Origin: GCA-2716065 sp036123135
Lineage (GTDB): Bacteria > Bacteroidota > Bacteroidia > Flavobacteriales_D > Parvicellaceae
DNA length: 8,602 nucleotides
Reading direction: 5' to 3'
NCBI GenBank assembly: GCA_036123135.1
Contig: JAZADZ010000106.1
Coordinates: 1-8,602, forward strand
Notes under the pieces: model-generated
Databases searched by the model: none
What the model was told of the DNA's origin: nothing
What the model saw: only the letters and a program-made list of their open reading frames with translations
Program-made: the position numbers and the translations under genes
Shown: positions 1 through 6,569 of the stretch, piece by piece
Layout of the letters: each line of letters begins with the position of its first letter
Position numbering within the stretch: position 1 is the stretch's first letter

Positions 1-1
1 T

Positions 2-136
2 ATTAATTCGAGTTGGGATGGAAGGTATAAGAATGCACCTGCTCAGCAAGACATATACATATGGAAGGTAGAGACCAAGGATGTGGTAACTGGTGAGTTG
101 AAAGAGTTTATGGGACACGTAACTCTAATGAGATAA
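2..136 (+). CDS. C-terminal end of a T9SS-secreted protein (gliding motility-associated / type B sorting domain), 5' truncated by window edge
   Basis: Only the last 44 codons are present, open from base 2 to the TAA at 134-136; the rest lies left of the window. The visible peptide begins INSSWDGRYKNAPAQQD, continues with IYIWKVETKD and ends GHVTLMR. The WDG-x(n)-Q-Q-D-x-Y-x-W-K-V pattern followed by a strand ending in GHV-hydrophobic-x-R is the hallmark of the gliding-motility-associated C-terminal domain (CHU_C / type B sorting domain) that directs Bacteroidetes proteins through the type IX secretion system. Known for the family: such proteins are usually very large, often with adhesin-like or PKD/Ig-like repeats, and are exported to the cell surface or medium. 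What the passenger part does cannot be told from this fragment. The gene converges on the next minus-strand gene with a 9 bp gap, and no hairpin terminator is visible between them. Confidence 0.85.
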   Translation: MNSSWDGRYKNAPAQQDIYIWKVETKDVVTGELKEFMGHVTLMR

Positions 137-145
137 CAAACCAAC

Positions 146-1039
146 CTAAAATCTTCTTGAGTAGCCAACATAAGGTAAAGGAATGAATGCATTATCGCTT
201 GGAAAAAGTGCAGACAGTCCTGGAAATCGTATGCCTAAGAGACCAAAATTCCAATTTACTGCACTGTTTCTTTTAAATTTTGCTGTAACATTTCCTACAT
301 ACATGTAATTGTAAGTATCAAGATTAATCGTTGCCAATTCTCCAGCTAACGTCCATCTTTCATGGATTCTTCGCTGAGCTCCAAAATAACCTCCATATAT
401 CCAATTGTTGAAATTTTGAATGCTTGCACCAAGGAAACCAATTGTAATGTTTCGATTTTCGTTGCCGATGCTTAATCTTGGAATAATAATCGAACCAAAT
501 TCGCTATCACCAGAGCCATCTAGCGATATAAGAAATGAACCAACTACTGTAGTCCCAAAATGTAAAAAATCAAATAGTTCTGCAGAGTAGCAAACCCCCA
601 AGTAATTGTACGCAATTCCAACACCTCCGGCAGTGAGTTCAAAATTTTTGGCAACTCCTAATTTGAAGTTATATGTTGCGCTATAGTGCGAGTTGAAAAA
701 TAAATCGTCCTTGTCAGTAATATATGCAGTAGGTAAAAAGCAATTTTGACTGTAATTAATCGATTTATTTTCAAATTCATTTTTATTCTTTAGTTCATTA
801 ATGTCTATGATTTTGATGAATCTTATATTTATCCTTTTGATTTCAAAAATTTTATTTTTACCGGTTTCAACAATTATTTTGTCATCATCCTCGTAAATTA
901 ATGTTCCTCTAATTTCTTTATCGTTTTGAAGTTGAATAACAGCTATGTTATTGGTTGAAGTATTTTCTTGTTGAGAAAATGAGAAATAAAAGTTGAGAAT
1001 TGCTACAGAAACTAATGCTATTTTAACAATAACGTTCAT
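146..1039 (-). CDS. Exported protein, probable outer-membrane beta-barrel with a small N-terminal beta domain; function unknown
   Basis: A 297-residue protein. Residues 1-22 form a signal peptide: short basic start (K6), hydrophobic core IALVSVAILNFYF, and a cut probably before QQEN around 22-23. Residues 33-78 (from AVIQLQND to IRFIKIID) form a compact alternating-strand segment with the pattern x-G-x-L-x-x-E-D-D-D-x-I-x-V-E-T, resembling small SH3-like beta modules found at the N-termini of many uncharacterised Bacteroidetes envelope proteins. Residues 80-97 are a polar N/K/E linker. From about 100 onwards there are repeated amphipathic glycine- and aromatic-rich strands (for example FKLGVAKNFELTAGGVGIAY and the WIYGGYFGAQRR region), and the protein ends YVGYSRRF; a terminal Phe is typical of proteins handled by the BAM complex. 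Its two cysteines (100 and 150) are both in the barrel part. I do not recognise a named family. The start at 1037-1039 is chosen because it gives a complete signal peptide. The gene is divergent from hemE (50 bp spacer) and convergent with the T9SS gene. Confidence 0.8.
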   Translation of the reverse strand: MNVIVKIALVSVAILNFYFSFSQQENTSTNNIAVIQLQNDKEIRGTLIYEDDDKIIVETGKNKIFEIKRINIRFIKIIDINELKNKNEFENKSINYSQNCFLPTAYITDKDDLFFNSHYSATYNFKLGVAKNFELTAGGVGIAYNYLGVCYSAELFDFLHFGTTVVGSFLISLDGSGDSEFGSIIIPRLSIGNENRNITIGFLGASIQNFNNWIYGGYFGAQRRIHERWTLAGELATINLDTYNYMYVGNVTAKFKRNSAVNWNFGLLGIRFPGLSALFPSDNAFIPLPYVGYSRRF

Positions 1040-1077
1040 ACAATTATAAAAGTAGTCATCTTATTCAATAGGATTTC

Positions 1078-1085
1078 TAAATTTG
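1078..1085 (+). promoter_or_regulatory. Candidate Bacteroidetes -7 element (TAAATTTG) just before hemE
   Basis: TAAATTTG matches the Bacteroidetes -7 consensus TAnnTTTG exactly and lies in the 50 bp divergent spacer, 4 bases before the hemE ATG. If used, transcription would begin close to the A of the start codon, giving a leaderless or nearly leaderless mRNA. Against it, no TTG-type -33 element is visible 17-23 bases upstream, and such AT-rich 8-mers arise often by chance in this DNA. The real promoter could lie elsewhere in the spacer or inside the divergent gene. Confidence 0.25.
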
Positions 1086-1089
1086 TCGT

Positions 1090-2118
1090 ATGAAATTGGA
1101 CAATGATTTGTTAATTAAAGCTGCTCTTGGACAGAACGTTGAACGGACACCAGTTTGGCTAATGCGTCAGGCTGGAAGAATTCTTCCTGAGTATCGAGCG
1201 ATTCGAAATTCTCTAAGTGGATTCAAAGAACTTGTTGAAACACCACATTTGGCAGCTGAAGTTACTGTTCAACCAGTTGATATTTTAAATGTAGACGCGG
1301 CAATTATTTTTTCAGATATTTTGGTAGTTCCCGATGCAATGGGATTAAGCTATCAAATGATTGAAAAAAAAGGCCCCTTTTTTGAAAAAACTGTTCAATC
1401 AATTGAAGATGTTAACCGCTTAAATGTTCCTGATGTTGAGGACAATCTTCACTATGTTATGGAAGCGATTCGAATCACTAAAAGAGAATTAAACGGAAGA
1501 GTTCCTTTGATTGGTTTTGCTGGTGCACCTTGGACAATTTTTTCATATATGATTGAAGGTCAAGGTTCAAAAACGTTTAGTAAAGCAAAGAAAATGCTTT
1601 ACACCAATCCCGATTTAGCTCACGCTTTACTTCAAAAAATTACTTTGACAACAATTGATTACTTAAAAGCACAAATTAAAGCTGGTGCTGATCTTGTTCA
1701 ATTGTTTGATTCATGGTCAGGAATATTAACACACCAGCAATACATTGAGTTTGGTATAAAATATGTTGATCAAATTTGCAACGCTATTAGTGATGTTCCA
1801 GTTACTGTTTTTTCAAAGGGAGCATATTTTGCAAGAAAAGAATTGGGGGAACTCAATTGCAACACAATAGGATTGGATTGGAACATGGATATTGAACAGA
1901 GCCGAAAACTGATAGGTCCCAACAAGACTTTACAAGGAAACCTCGATCCATGTGTTCTTTACTCCGATTTTGAAAACATTGAAAAGCAAACGAATGAAAT
2001 GCTTTGTAAGTTTGGAAAAAATCGCCATATTGCCAATCTCGGTCATGGAGTTTACCCTGATATTTCTCCCGACAAAGTGATTTGTTTTGTTGAGGCAGTC
2101 AAATCTTATAAAAATTAA
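1090..2118 (+). CDS. hemE: Uroporphyrinogen III decarboxylase (HemE)
   Basis: The enzyme removes the four acetate carboxyl groups of uroporphyrinogen III to give coproporphyrinogen III in haem biosynthesis; it is a cofactor-free, homodimeric cytoplasmic TIM barrel. The 342 residues match the usual bacterial length. The N-terminal signature TPVWLMRQAGRILPEY (20-35) contains the two substrate-binding arginines (R26 and R30, corresponding to human R37 and R41). The second signature GFAGAPWTIFSYMIEG (142-157) carries Y153 (human Y164). IIFSDILV holds the catalytic Asp D76 (human D86), LFDSWSG holds S208 (human S219), and NLGHGVYPDI holds H319 (human H339). All expected active-site residues are therefore intact. 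The ATG at 1090 is the natural start, since the protein has the family's normal short N-terminal lead before the first signature. It is the first gene of a tightly spaced plus-strand run; the next gene starts 2 bp after its stop. No other haem gene is visible in the window. Confidence 0.98.
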   Translation: MKLDNDLLIKAALGQNVERTPVWLMRQAGRILPEYRAIRNSLSGFKELVETPHLAAEVTVQPVDILNVDAAIIFSDILVVPDAMGLSYQMIEKKGPFFEKTVQSIEDVNRLNVPDVEDNLHYVMEAIRITKRELNGRVPLIGFAGAPWTIFSYMIEGQGSKTFSKAKKMLYTNPDLAHALLQKITLTTIDYLKAQIKAGADLVQLFDSWSGILTHQQYIEFGIKYVDQICNAISDVPVTVFSKGAYFARKELGELNCNTIGLDWNMDIEQSRKLIGPNKTLQGNLDPCVLYSDFENIEKQTNEMLCKFGKNRHIANLGHGVYPDISPDKVICFVEAVKSYKN

Positions 2119-2120
2119 TA

Positions 2121-3308
2121 ATGATGAAAAATTTAGTATTCGCTTTTATTGCAGTAGCACTTTGTATTCCAAGTTTAGCACAGGATGTCAGTAATCTAGT
2201 GCTAAATCCTAGCTTTGAAAGCACCTCTGGAAAATTAAAAAAGTTAAAGCAAATTAACATCGCCTCCGAATGGGACTCACCTACAGCATTAAAAGCGGAT
2301 TTGTACTCAATGGATAAGGATTTACCAGTCTCTGCTCCAGTGAATAACCGCGGAAAGGAATATCCAATGGATGGGGACAACTACGCTGGAATTTTAGCCT
2401 ACAGTTACAACAACAAAGAGCCAAGAACTTACATCCAAACAGAGCTTCTATCTCCAATGACAAAGGGTGTAGAGTATTGCGTAAAGTTCAATGTTAGTCT
2501 CTCTGATTTGAGTAAATATGCAATTAATAACATCGGAATGTATTTTGGCAAAGAACCTTTATTTCTTGAGACAAAGGGGGATATTATTTTCCAAAGTGAA
2601 GAAGAGTTTAGAAATGTTGTTACTAATGTTGAAAACAAAGTTTACAATGGAAGATACAATTGGGAAACCGTATGTGCCATGTACAAAGCAACTGGAAAAG
2701 AAAGTTTTGTTTCAATTGGAAATTTCCACAACAACAAAGACGTCAAGGTTGAAAAATTGGGAAAGCTTGATGGTTTTTCAGGAACACAAGCTCCTTCGGC
2801 TTATTACTACATTGATCAAGTTGAAGTTTTTTTGATTGAAGATATCACTGACTGTGATTGCTCTAATCAAATGAATAAAATAAATACTGAATCTGTAATC
2901 TACCACAAAGAGCTAGTCAAACAGGATGGAAATTATACTATCAATGAGTTAATGAGCATGGGTACAGTTTATTTTGATGTCACTCGATCATCGATCGATA
3001 AAATGTTTATTGAGGGCTTAAATAAAATGGTTGAACTTTTAAATAAAAATCCTCAAATAAATATAGAGCTTCACGGACATACTGATAAAATGGAATTTTC
3101 GTCCATTAAAAAGGATCCAGAAAATCAACTGCTCATAAACCTTGGTATAAATAGAGCCAATAAGGTGAAAAAATATCTTGTAAATAAAGGCATTTCAGAG
3201 GATCGTTTGTCCACTATTAACCATGATGCTGCTCAGCCTGTTTCTGCCAGCTATTCTGAGCTCAGTCTTGCGAAAAATAGAAGGGTAGAATTTAAGATTG
3301 TTGAGTAA
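2121..3308 (+). CDS. Exported protein with C-terminal OmpA-like peptidoglycan-binding domain
   Basis: A 395-residue protein. Residues 1-20 are a clear signal peptide (MMKNLVFAFIAVALCIPSLA, cut probably before QDVS). Residues about 24-240 form a beta-rich domain that opens with NLVLNPSFES and closes with YYYIDQVEVFLI, the frame of carbohydrate-binding/galactose-binding-like jelly rolls often placed ahead of OmpA domains in Bacteroidetes. A short Cys-containing junction (DCDCSN, 244-249) follows. Residues about 272-395 are the OmpA domain: a VYFDV strand, ELHGHTD (317-322), LGINRANKVKKYL (341-353), GISEDRLS and NRRVEF (386-391). D322 and R345 correspond to the Asp/Arg pair known to grip the diaminopimelate of peptidoglycan in OmpA domains, so wall binding is expected. 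There is no lipobox, so it is probably periplasmic or outer-membrane associated rather than a lipoprotein. The start follows the hemE stop by 2 bp, which suggests co-transcription and perhaps translational coupling. A second ATG directly follows the first (2124), so the exact start is uncertain by one codon. The ligand of the N-terminal domain is unknown. Confidence 0.92.
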   Translation: MMKNLVFAFIAVALCIPSLAQDVSNLVLNPSFESTSGKLKKLKQINIASEWDSPTALKADLYSMDKDLPVSAPVNNRGKEYPMDGDNYAGILAYSYNNKEPRTYIQTELLSPMTKGVEYCVKFNVSLSDLSKYAINNIGMYFGKEPLFLETKGDIIFQSEEEFRNVVTNVENKVYNGRYNWETVCAMYKATGKESFVSIGNFHNNKDVKVEKLGKLDGFSGTQAPSAYYYIDQVEVFLIEDITDCDCSNQMNKINTESVIYHKELVKQDGNYTINELMSMGTVYFDVTRSSIDKMFIEGLNKMVELLNKNPQINIELHGHTDKMEFSSIKKDPENQLLINLGINRANKVKKYLVNKGISEDRLSTINHDAAQPVSASYSELSLAKNRRVEFKIVE

Positions 3309-3345
3309 TCTAATTCATTTCAGAAGGTTTTTTTAAAACTCATCC

Positions 3346-4695
3346 ATGCAGGACCAAAGTGAAAAAGGCAACAAAAAAGTAATCAATGCATGGACACTTT
3401 ACGATTGGGCAAATTCTGTTTATCCGCTCGTAATAACTACAGCAATTTTTCCCTTATATTACAAAAGTGTTGTTGGAAATAATGCGTTAGTTTTTGGAAG
3501 AACATTTGATAGTGTTGAAATATATTCCTATGCTGTAGCACTTTCATTGTTAGTTGTTAGTATTCTTTCGCCCATTCTTTCTGGAATTGCAGATTTCGTT
3601 GGAAATAAGAAGATTTTCATGAAAGCTTTCAATTATTTAGGAGCATTTTCTTGCCTTGGGCTTTTTATGTGGGAAAAAATTCCTATTGAAATGGGATTAC
3701 TTTTTTGCATTACTGCAAATATTGGTTTTTGGGGAAGCATTGTTTTTTACAACGCATATCTTCCTGAAATTGCAAAGCCTGAAAATCACGATAAAATTAG
3801 TGCCAAAGGTTTTTCAAGAGGATACTTAGGGAGTTCTATATTATTGGTTTTATGCTTGATTTCAATAATGGTGCTGGAATGGAGTCCAAAGTATAGCTTC
3901 CTAATGGCAGGAGTTTGGTGGATTGCATTTGCGCAAGTCACCTATAAAAATTTACCAGGTAAAATTTCTAAAAAAGTAAATTTATCAAAGGGTGTTTTTT
4001 CGGAAGGCTATAAGGAGCTAAAATCTGTTTGGATTGAATTTTCAACCATCAAAAGACTAAAAAGATACCTGATAGCTTTTTTTGTTTTTAGTATGGCTCT
4101 ACAGACGATAATGACAATGGCACAGTTTTTTGGTACGGAGGCAATTGATTGGTCGATTGGTGTCGATTTTTCCAATTTAAATTCCTCATCCGAAAATTAT
4201 CAAGTTCAACGCCAAGATATGATAGAATCTCATATGCAAACTGGAATGATTGTTAGTATATTATTTATTCAGCTAATAGCAATTCCTGGTGCCATTTTAT
4301 TTGCTAAGCTCTCTGGATTATGGGGTAATATTAAAGTTTTAATTGTTGCTCTTATTTTTTGGATTCTAATTTGTTTAAGCGCCTATTTTGTGTTCTCACC
4401 CATTCACTTTTATATTTTAGCTGGTTCAGTAGGATTTGTAATGGGTGGAATTCAGTCGTTGTCTAGATCTACCTACTCTAAATTCTTACCCCAAACTGAG
4501 GACCATGCATCTTACTTTAGTTTTTATGATGTTCTTGAAAAAGTCGGAATGACTATTGGAATTTTAAGTTTTGGATATCTTACTGGAGCTTTCAGTATCC
4601 GCTATTCAATTATGGCTTTAACATTATTTTTTGTTGTTGGATTAATTTTACTTTTGTTCGTTCCAAAAGAAAAAAAAATTGATTTGTCTACTTAA
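3346..4695 (+). CDS. Major facilitator superfamily permease, UMF1 (Atg22-like) type
   Basis: A 449-residue polytopic inner-membrane protein with about twelve hydrophobic segments. The N-terminal motif AWTLYDWANSVYPLVI (15-30) is diagnostic of the UMF1 / Atg22-like branch of the major facilitator superfamily. It is supported by FYNAYLPEIA (134-143) in the first half and GGIQSLSRSTYSKFLPQ (367-383) followed by FFSFYDVLEKVG in the second half. A charged cytoplasmic stretch (about 201-240, LPGKISKK to KRLKRY) splits the two six-helix halves. A polar, Ser/Asn/Gln-rich loop of about 35 residues (263-298) follows the first helix of the second half. In yeast, Atg22 exports amino acids from the vacuole; bacterial members have no settled substrate, so none is assigned here. 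The start gives the short hydrophilic N-terminus typical of the family. It lies 37 bp after the OmpA-domain gene, with no -7-like element in that gap, and 9 bp before lhgO, so it is probably in the same operon. Confidence 0.92.
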   Translation: MQDQSEKGNKKVINAWTLYDWANSVYPLVITTAIFPLYYKSVVGNNALVFGRTFDSVEIYSYAVALSLLVVSILSPILSGIADFVGNKKIFMKAFNYLGAFSCLGLFMWEKIPIEMGLLFCITANIGFWGSIVFYNAYLPEIAKPENHDKISAKGFSRGYLGSSILLVLCLISIMVLEWSPKYSFLMAGVWWIAFAQVTYKNLPGKISKKVNLSKGVFSEGYKELKSVWIEFSTIKRLKRYLIAFFVFSMALQTIMTMAQFFGTEAIDWSIGVDFSNLNSSSENYQVQRQDMIESHMQTGMIVSILFIQLIAIPGAILFAKLSGLWGNIKVLIVALIFWILICLSAYFVFSPIHFYILAGSVGFVMGGIQSLSRSTYSKFLPQTEDHASYFSFYDVLEKVGMTIGILSFGYLTGAFSIRYSIMALTLFFVVGLILLLFVPKEKKIDLST

Positions 4696-4704
4696 ATTTC
4701 ACAA

Positions 4705-5916
4705 ATGAATTACGATATAGCAATTATTGGAGGAGGTATTGTTGGTGCCGCTACCTTATACAAACTACAACGAGCTTACCCTCAGCTTTCCATTGTCCTT
4801 TTTGAAAAAGAAGACCAACTTGCTGCCCACCAAACTGGAAATAATTCTGGTGTTATTCACTCGGGACTCTACTACAAACCAGGTTCTTTAAAAGCCAAAA
4901 ATTGTGTCAGTGGAAGACATGAGCTGGTGAAATTTGCAAAGGATTATAATGTAAGTCATGATGTTTGTGGAAAAGTGGTTGTAGCCACCAAACAAAGCGA
5001 GTTTAAATTTATGGACGAAATTTTCGAAAACGGACTTGCCAATAAGACAGAAGGTATTGAAAAAATCTCTGGGGACCAAGTGAAAGATATTGAACCTTTT
5101 GTGGAAGCTAAGGCAGGTATATGGGTGCCTTGTACTGGTATAATTGATTTCGTTGGAGCAACCAATAAAATGGTGGAAGTTGCCCTTGGAATTAATGAAA
5201 AGAGCAAAGTTGCTCTTTCTGAGGAGGCTGTTTCATTTCAGCACAATACAGACGGCACAACTATTACAACCAATAAATCCACTTATAACGCTAAATTCTT
5301 AATTTTTTGTGGTGGGCTTCAGGCAGATCGACTTGCAAAAAAAGATGGAGTTGGTGTCCCAGAAAAAGTTGTTGGTTTTAGAGGTGATTATTACGTGTTA
5401 ACCGATGATGCTAAACACAAGGTTAAAAATTTAATTTATCCAGTGCCAAATCCTGAGTTTCCATTTTTGGGTGTCCATTTTACTAGGATGGTTAACGGAG
5501 ATGTTGAGTGTGGTCCAAATGCTGTTTTCACGTTTAAAAGAGAGGGATATGGGAAAACAGATTTTAATTTAACTGACACTATTGACGCACTTTCTTATTC
5601 TGGAACTTGGAAGCTTTTTTTCAAAAACATGAGTTTTGGTATAGATGAATATAGAAGAGCCTTTTCAAAGCGTTTATTTTTAAAAACACTTCAGGGTCTA
5701 ATTCCATCTCTTCAAATGGAAGATATTAAGCCTGGTAGAGCAGGTGTTAGGGCTTTACTTCTTGGAAAAGATGGGGATACAAAGGACGATTTTAGAATTG
5801 AATACTCTAAAAACAGCATTCATATTCTAAATGCTCCCTCACCAGCTGCAACAGCTTGCTTAGCAATTGGAAATGATGTTTGTGAGATGGCATCAAAGCA
5901 TTTCAATCTTAACTAA
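4705..5916 (+). CDS. lhgO: L-2-hydroxyglutarate oxidase/dehydrogenase, FAD-dependent (LhgO)
   Basis: LhgO oxidises L-2-hydroxyglutarate to 2-oxoglutarate with FAD and passes the electrons to the membrane quinone pool. The product recovers a dead-end metabolite formed by side activities of dehydrogenases, or by glutarate breakdown in bacteria that have that route. The 403 residues match the family length. Residues 4-34 form the Rossmann FAD site: DIAIIGGGIVGAA with GxGxxG at 9-14 and the ribose-binding Glu E34 in LFEKE. The family-typical block GNNSGVIHSGLYYKPGS lies at 45-61, then VPCTGIIDF (141-149), FRGDYY (225-230), YPVPNPEFPFLGVHFTR (245-261) and the C-terminal FAD-contact segments GRAGVRA (344-350) and NAPSPAATACLAIG (376-389). 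Among DAO-fold oxidoreductases, the combination of the HSGLYY and PNPEFPFLGVHFTR blocks points specifically to LhgO (formerly YgaF) rather than glycerol-3-phosphate dehydrogenase. It is the last gene of the plus-strand run and converges on the following minus-strand gene with a 7 bp gap. Confidence 0.95.
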   Translation: MNYDIAIIGGGIVGAATLYKLQRAYPQLSIVLFEKEDQLAAHQTGNNSGVIHSGLYYKPGSLKAKNCVSGRHELVKFAKDYNVSHDVCGKVVVATKQSEFKFMDEIFENGLANKTEGIEKISGDQVKDIEPFVEAKAGIWVPCTGIIDFVGATNKMVEVALGINEKSKVALSEEAVSFQHNTDGTTITTNKSTYNAKFLIFCGGLQADRLAKKDGVGVPEKVVGFRGDYYVLTDDAKHKVKNLIYPVPNPEFPFLGVHFTRMVNGDVECGPNAVFTFKREGYGKTDFNLTDTIDALSYSGTWKLFFKNMSFGIDEYRRAFSKRLFLKTLQGLIPSLQMEDIKPGRAGVRALLLGKDGDTKDDFRIEYSKNSIHILNAPSPAATACLAIGNDVCEMASKHFNLN

Positions 5917-5923
5917 AGATGAG

Positions 5924-6475
5924 CTAGCTTTCGGGGGAGATTTTATATTTATTGAAAAAATTATTCCAATCCCACAGATAGTTCTCCATTATGGTGTCCA
6001 TTCTTTTTAGGAATATTGGGTTTGGTGCGTTTAGCTGTGCAAAATAATCATCCTGAAATTTACCTAGAGAGTATTTGAAGAAGACTGCTTTAGACATCCC
6101 ATAAATTGTGTTTTTAGACGGGTGGTTAACTCTGGAGCAAAAATCAGAATAATTTTCAATTATTTTCTTCATTTGCTTAAATTCAAGTCCATAAACGCGA
6201 CTAAATTTTTCTACAATTTTCCCTTTTATTAACATCTCCTCCGAAGCTGAGAAATATTTTGATAGAATTTTAAGATTAGCAGTAAGAACAATCATCATAA
6301 ACTTGTCACTATCGTCTTTTTCAATCAATGGGGGATTTTCAAAAACTGGATCATGAATAATACTATCTCTTACTTCTTCAAAAGTGTTGTCTACAACACT
6401 TATTATGGTGTTGACGAAAATGTTAGCAGTTTTATCTTCAGTTAATTTTTTCTTGCCGAAAAGAGTACTTAGCAT
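5924..6475 (-). CDS. Conserved-looking cytoplasmic protein of unknown function
   Basis: A 183-residue protein that I do not recognise. It has no signal peptide and no membrane segment. It opens with the basic MLSTLFGKKKL, and the rest is predicted mainly helical, with alternating hydrophobic and charged residues: ANIFVNTIISVVDNTFEEVRD in the first third, MMIVLTANLKILSKYFSASEE in the middle, and an aromatic-rich C-terminal third (the FFKYSLGKF, DDYFAQL and ENYLWDWNNFFNKY segments). One Cys (113) and several Trp/Tyr/Phe near the end suggest a compact folded protein rather than a spurious frame. Evidence that it is real: the frame is open for its full length, the composition is balanced, it fills the space between lhgO and the yidC region without overlap, and an exact -7 element stands 26 bases before its ATG. 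The ATG at 6473-6475 is the only plausible start, since the next Met is residue 60. It is divergent from yidC; that neighbourhood alone does not give it a role. Confidence 0.85.
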   Translation of the reverse strand: MLSTLFGKKKLTEDKTANIFVNTIISVVDNTFEEVRDSIIHDPVFENPPLIEKDDSDKFMMIVLTANLKILSKYFSASEEMLIKGKIVEKFSRVYGLEFKQMKKIIENYSDFCSRVNHPSKNTIYGMSKAVFFKYSLGKFQDDYFAQLNAPNPIFLKRMDTIMENYLWDWNNFFNKYKISPES

Positions 6476-6501
6476 TAAATAAAAGTTAACAACGAACTAC
6501 A

Positions 6502-6509
6502 CAAAAATA
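6502..6509 (-). promoter_or_regulatory. Candidate -7 element for the 183-residue protein gene
   Basis: Read on the minus strand this is TATTTTTG, an exact match to TAnnTTTG, 26 bases upstream of the ATG at 6475. That implies a leader of about 20 bases, a normal length for Flavobacteriia. A TTG that could act as -33 exists further up, but its spacing to the box is about 27 bases, longer than the usual 17-23. The call therefore rests on the -7 box and its position. Confidence 0.45.
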
Positions 6510-6548
6510 TTTGTCAAATCGATTTCTATTTAAAAACAACAGTTTGGT

Positions 6549-6569
6549 TTTTCCACAAAGTTTTCCACG
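6549..6569 (+). repeat. Two DnaA-box-like 9-mers in direct repeat
   Basis: TTTTCCACA at 6549-6557 fits the relaxed DnaA box consensus TTWTNCACA at every position. TTTTCCACG at 6561-6569 is the same 9-mer with one change at the last base. The copies are in the same orientation with a 12 bp repeat distance and lie centrally in the divergent intergenic region beside yidC. They may be DnaA binding sites (regulatory or part of an origin) or a coincidence; two sites are too few to call an origin. Confidence 0.35.

Noticed and set aside
137..145. Terminator between the two convergent genes at the left edge
   Set aside because: The gap is 9 bp and no hairpin is visible in it or in the adjoining coding ends.
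2099..2380. 93-residue minus-strand open frame over the hemE/OmpA-domain junction
   Set aside because: It is antisense to well-supported coding sequence, has no recognisable domain, and its presence is explained by the codon pattern of the opposite strand.
2518..2835. 105-residue plus-strand open frame inside the OmpA-domain gene
   Set aside because: It is an out-of-frame shadow lying wholly within a gene with clear signal peptide and domain continuity; there is no sign of a frameshift in the host gene.
3309..3345. Terminator or promoter in the 37 bp gap before the UMF1 gene (run of seven T)
   Set aside because: The T-run is not preceded by a stem and no TAnnTTTG element is present, so the gap was left unannotated and read as part of the operon.
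4888..5207. Two overlapping minus-strand frames (63 and 83 residues) inside lhgO
   Set aside because: Both are antisense to conserved LhgO motifs and show no independent coding signal.
5911..5935. Possible bidirectional terminator at the lhgO / 183-residue gene junction (AGCTAGCT palindrome and AAAG/CTTT arms)
   Set aside because: The arms are only 4 bp and there is no stable GC stem followed by a T-run in either direction, so a terminator cannot be supported.
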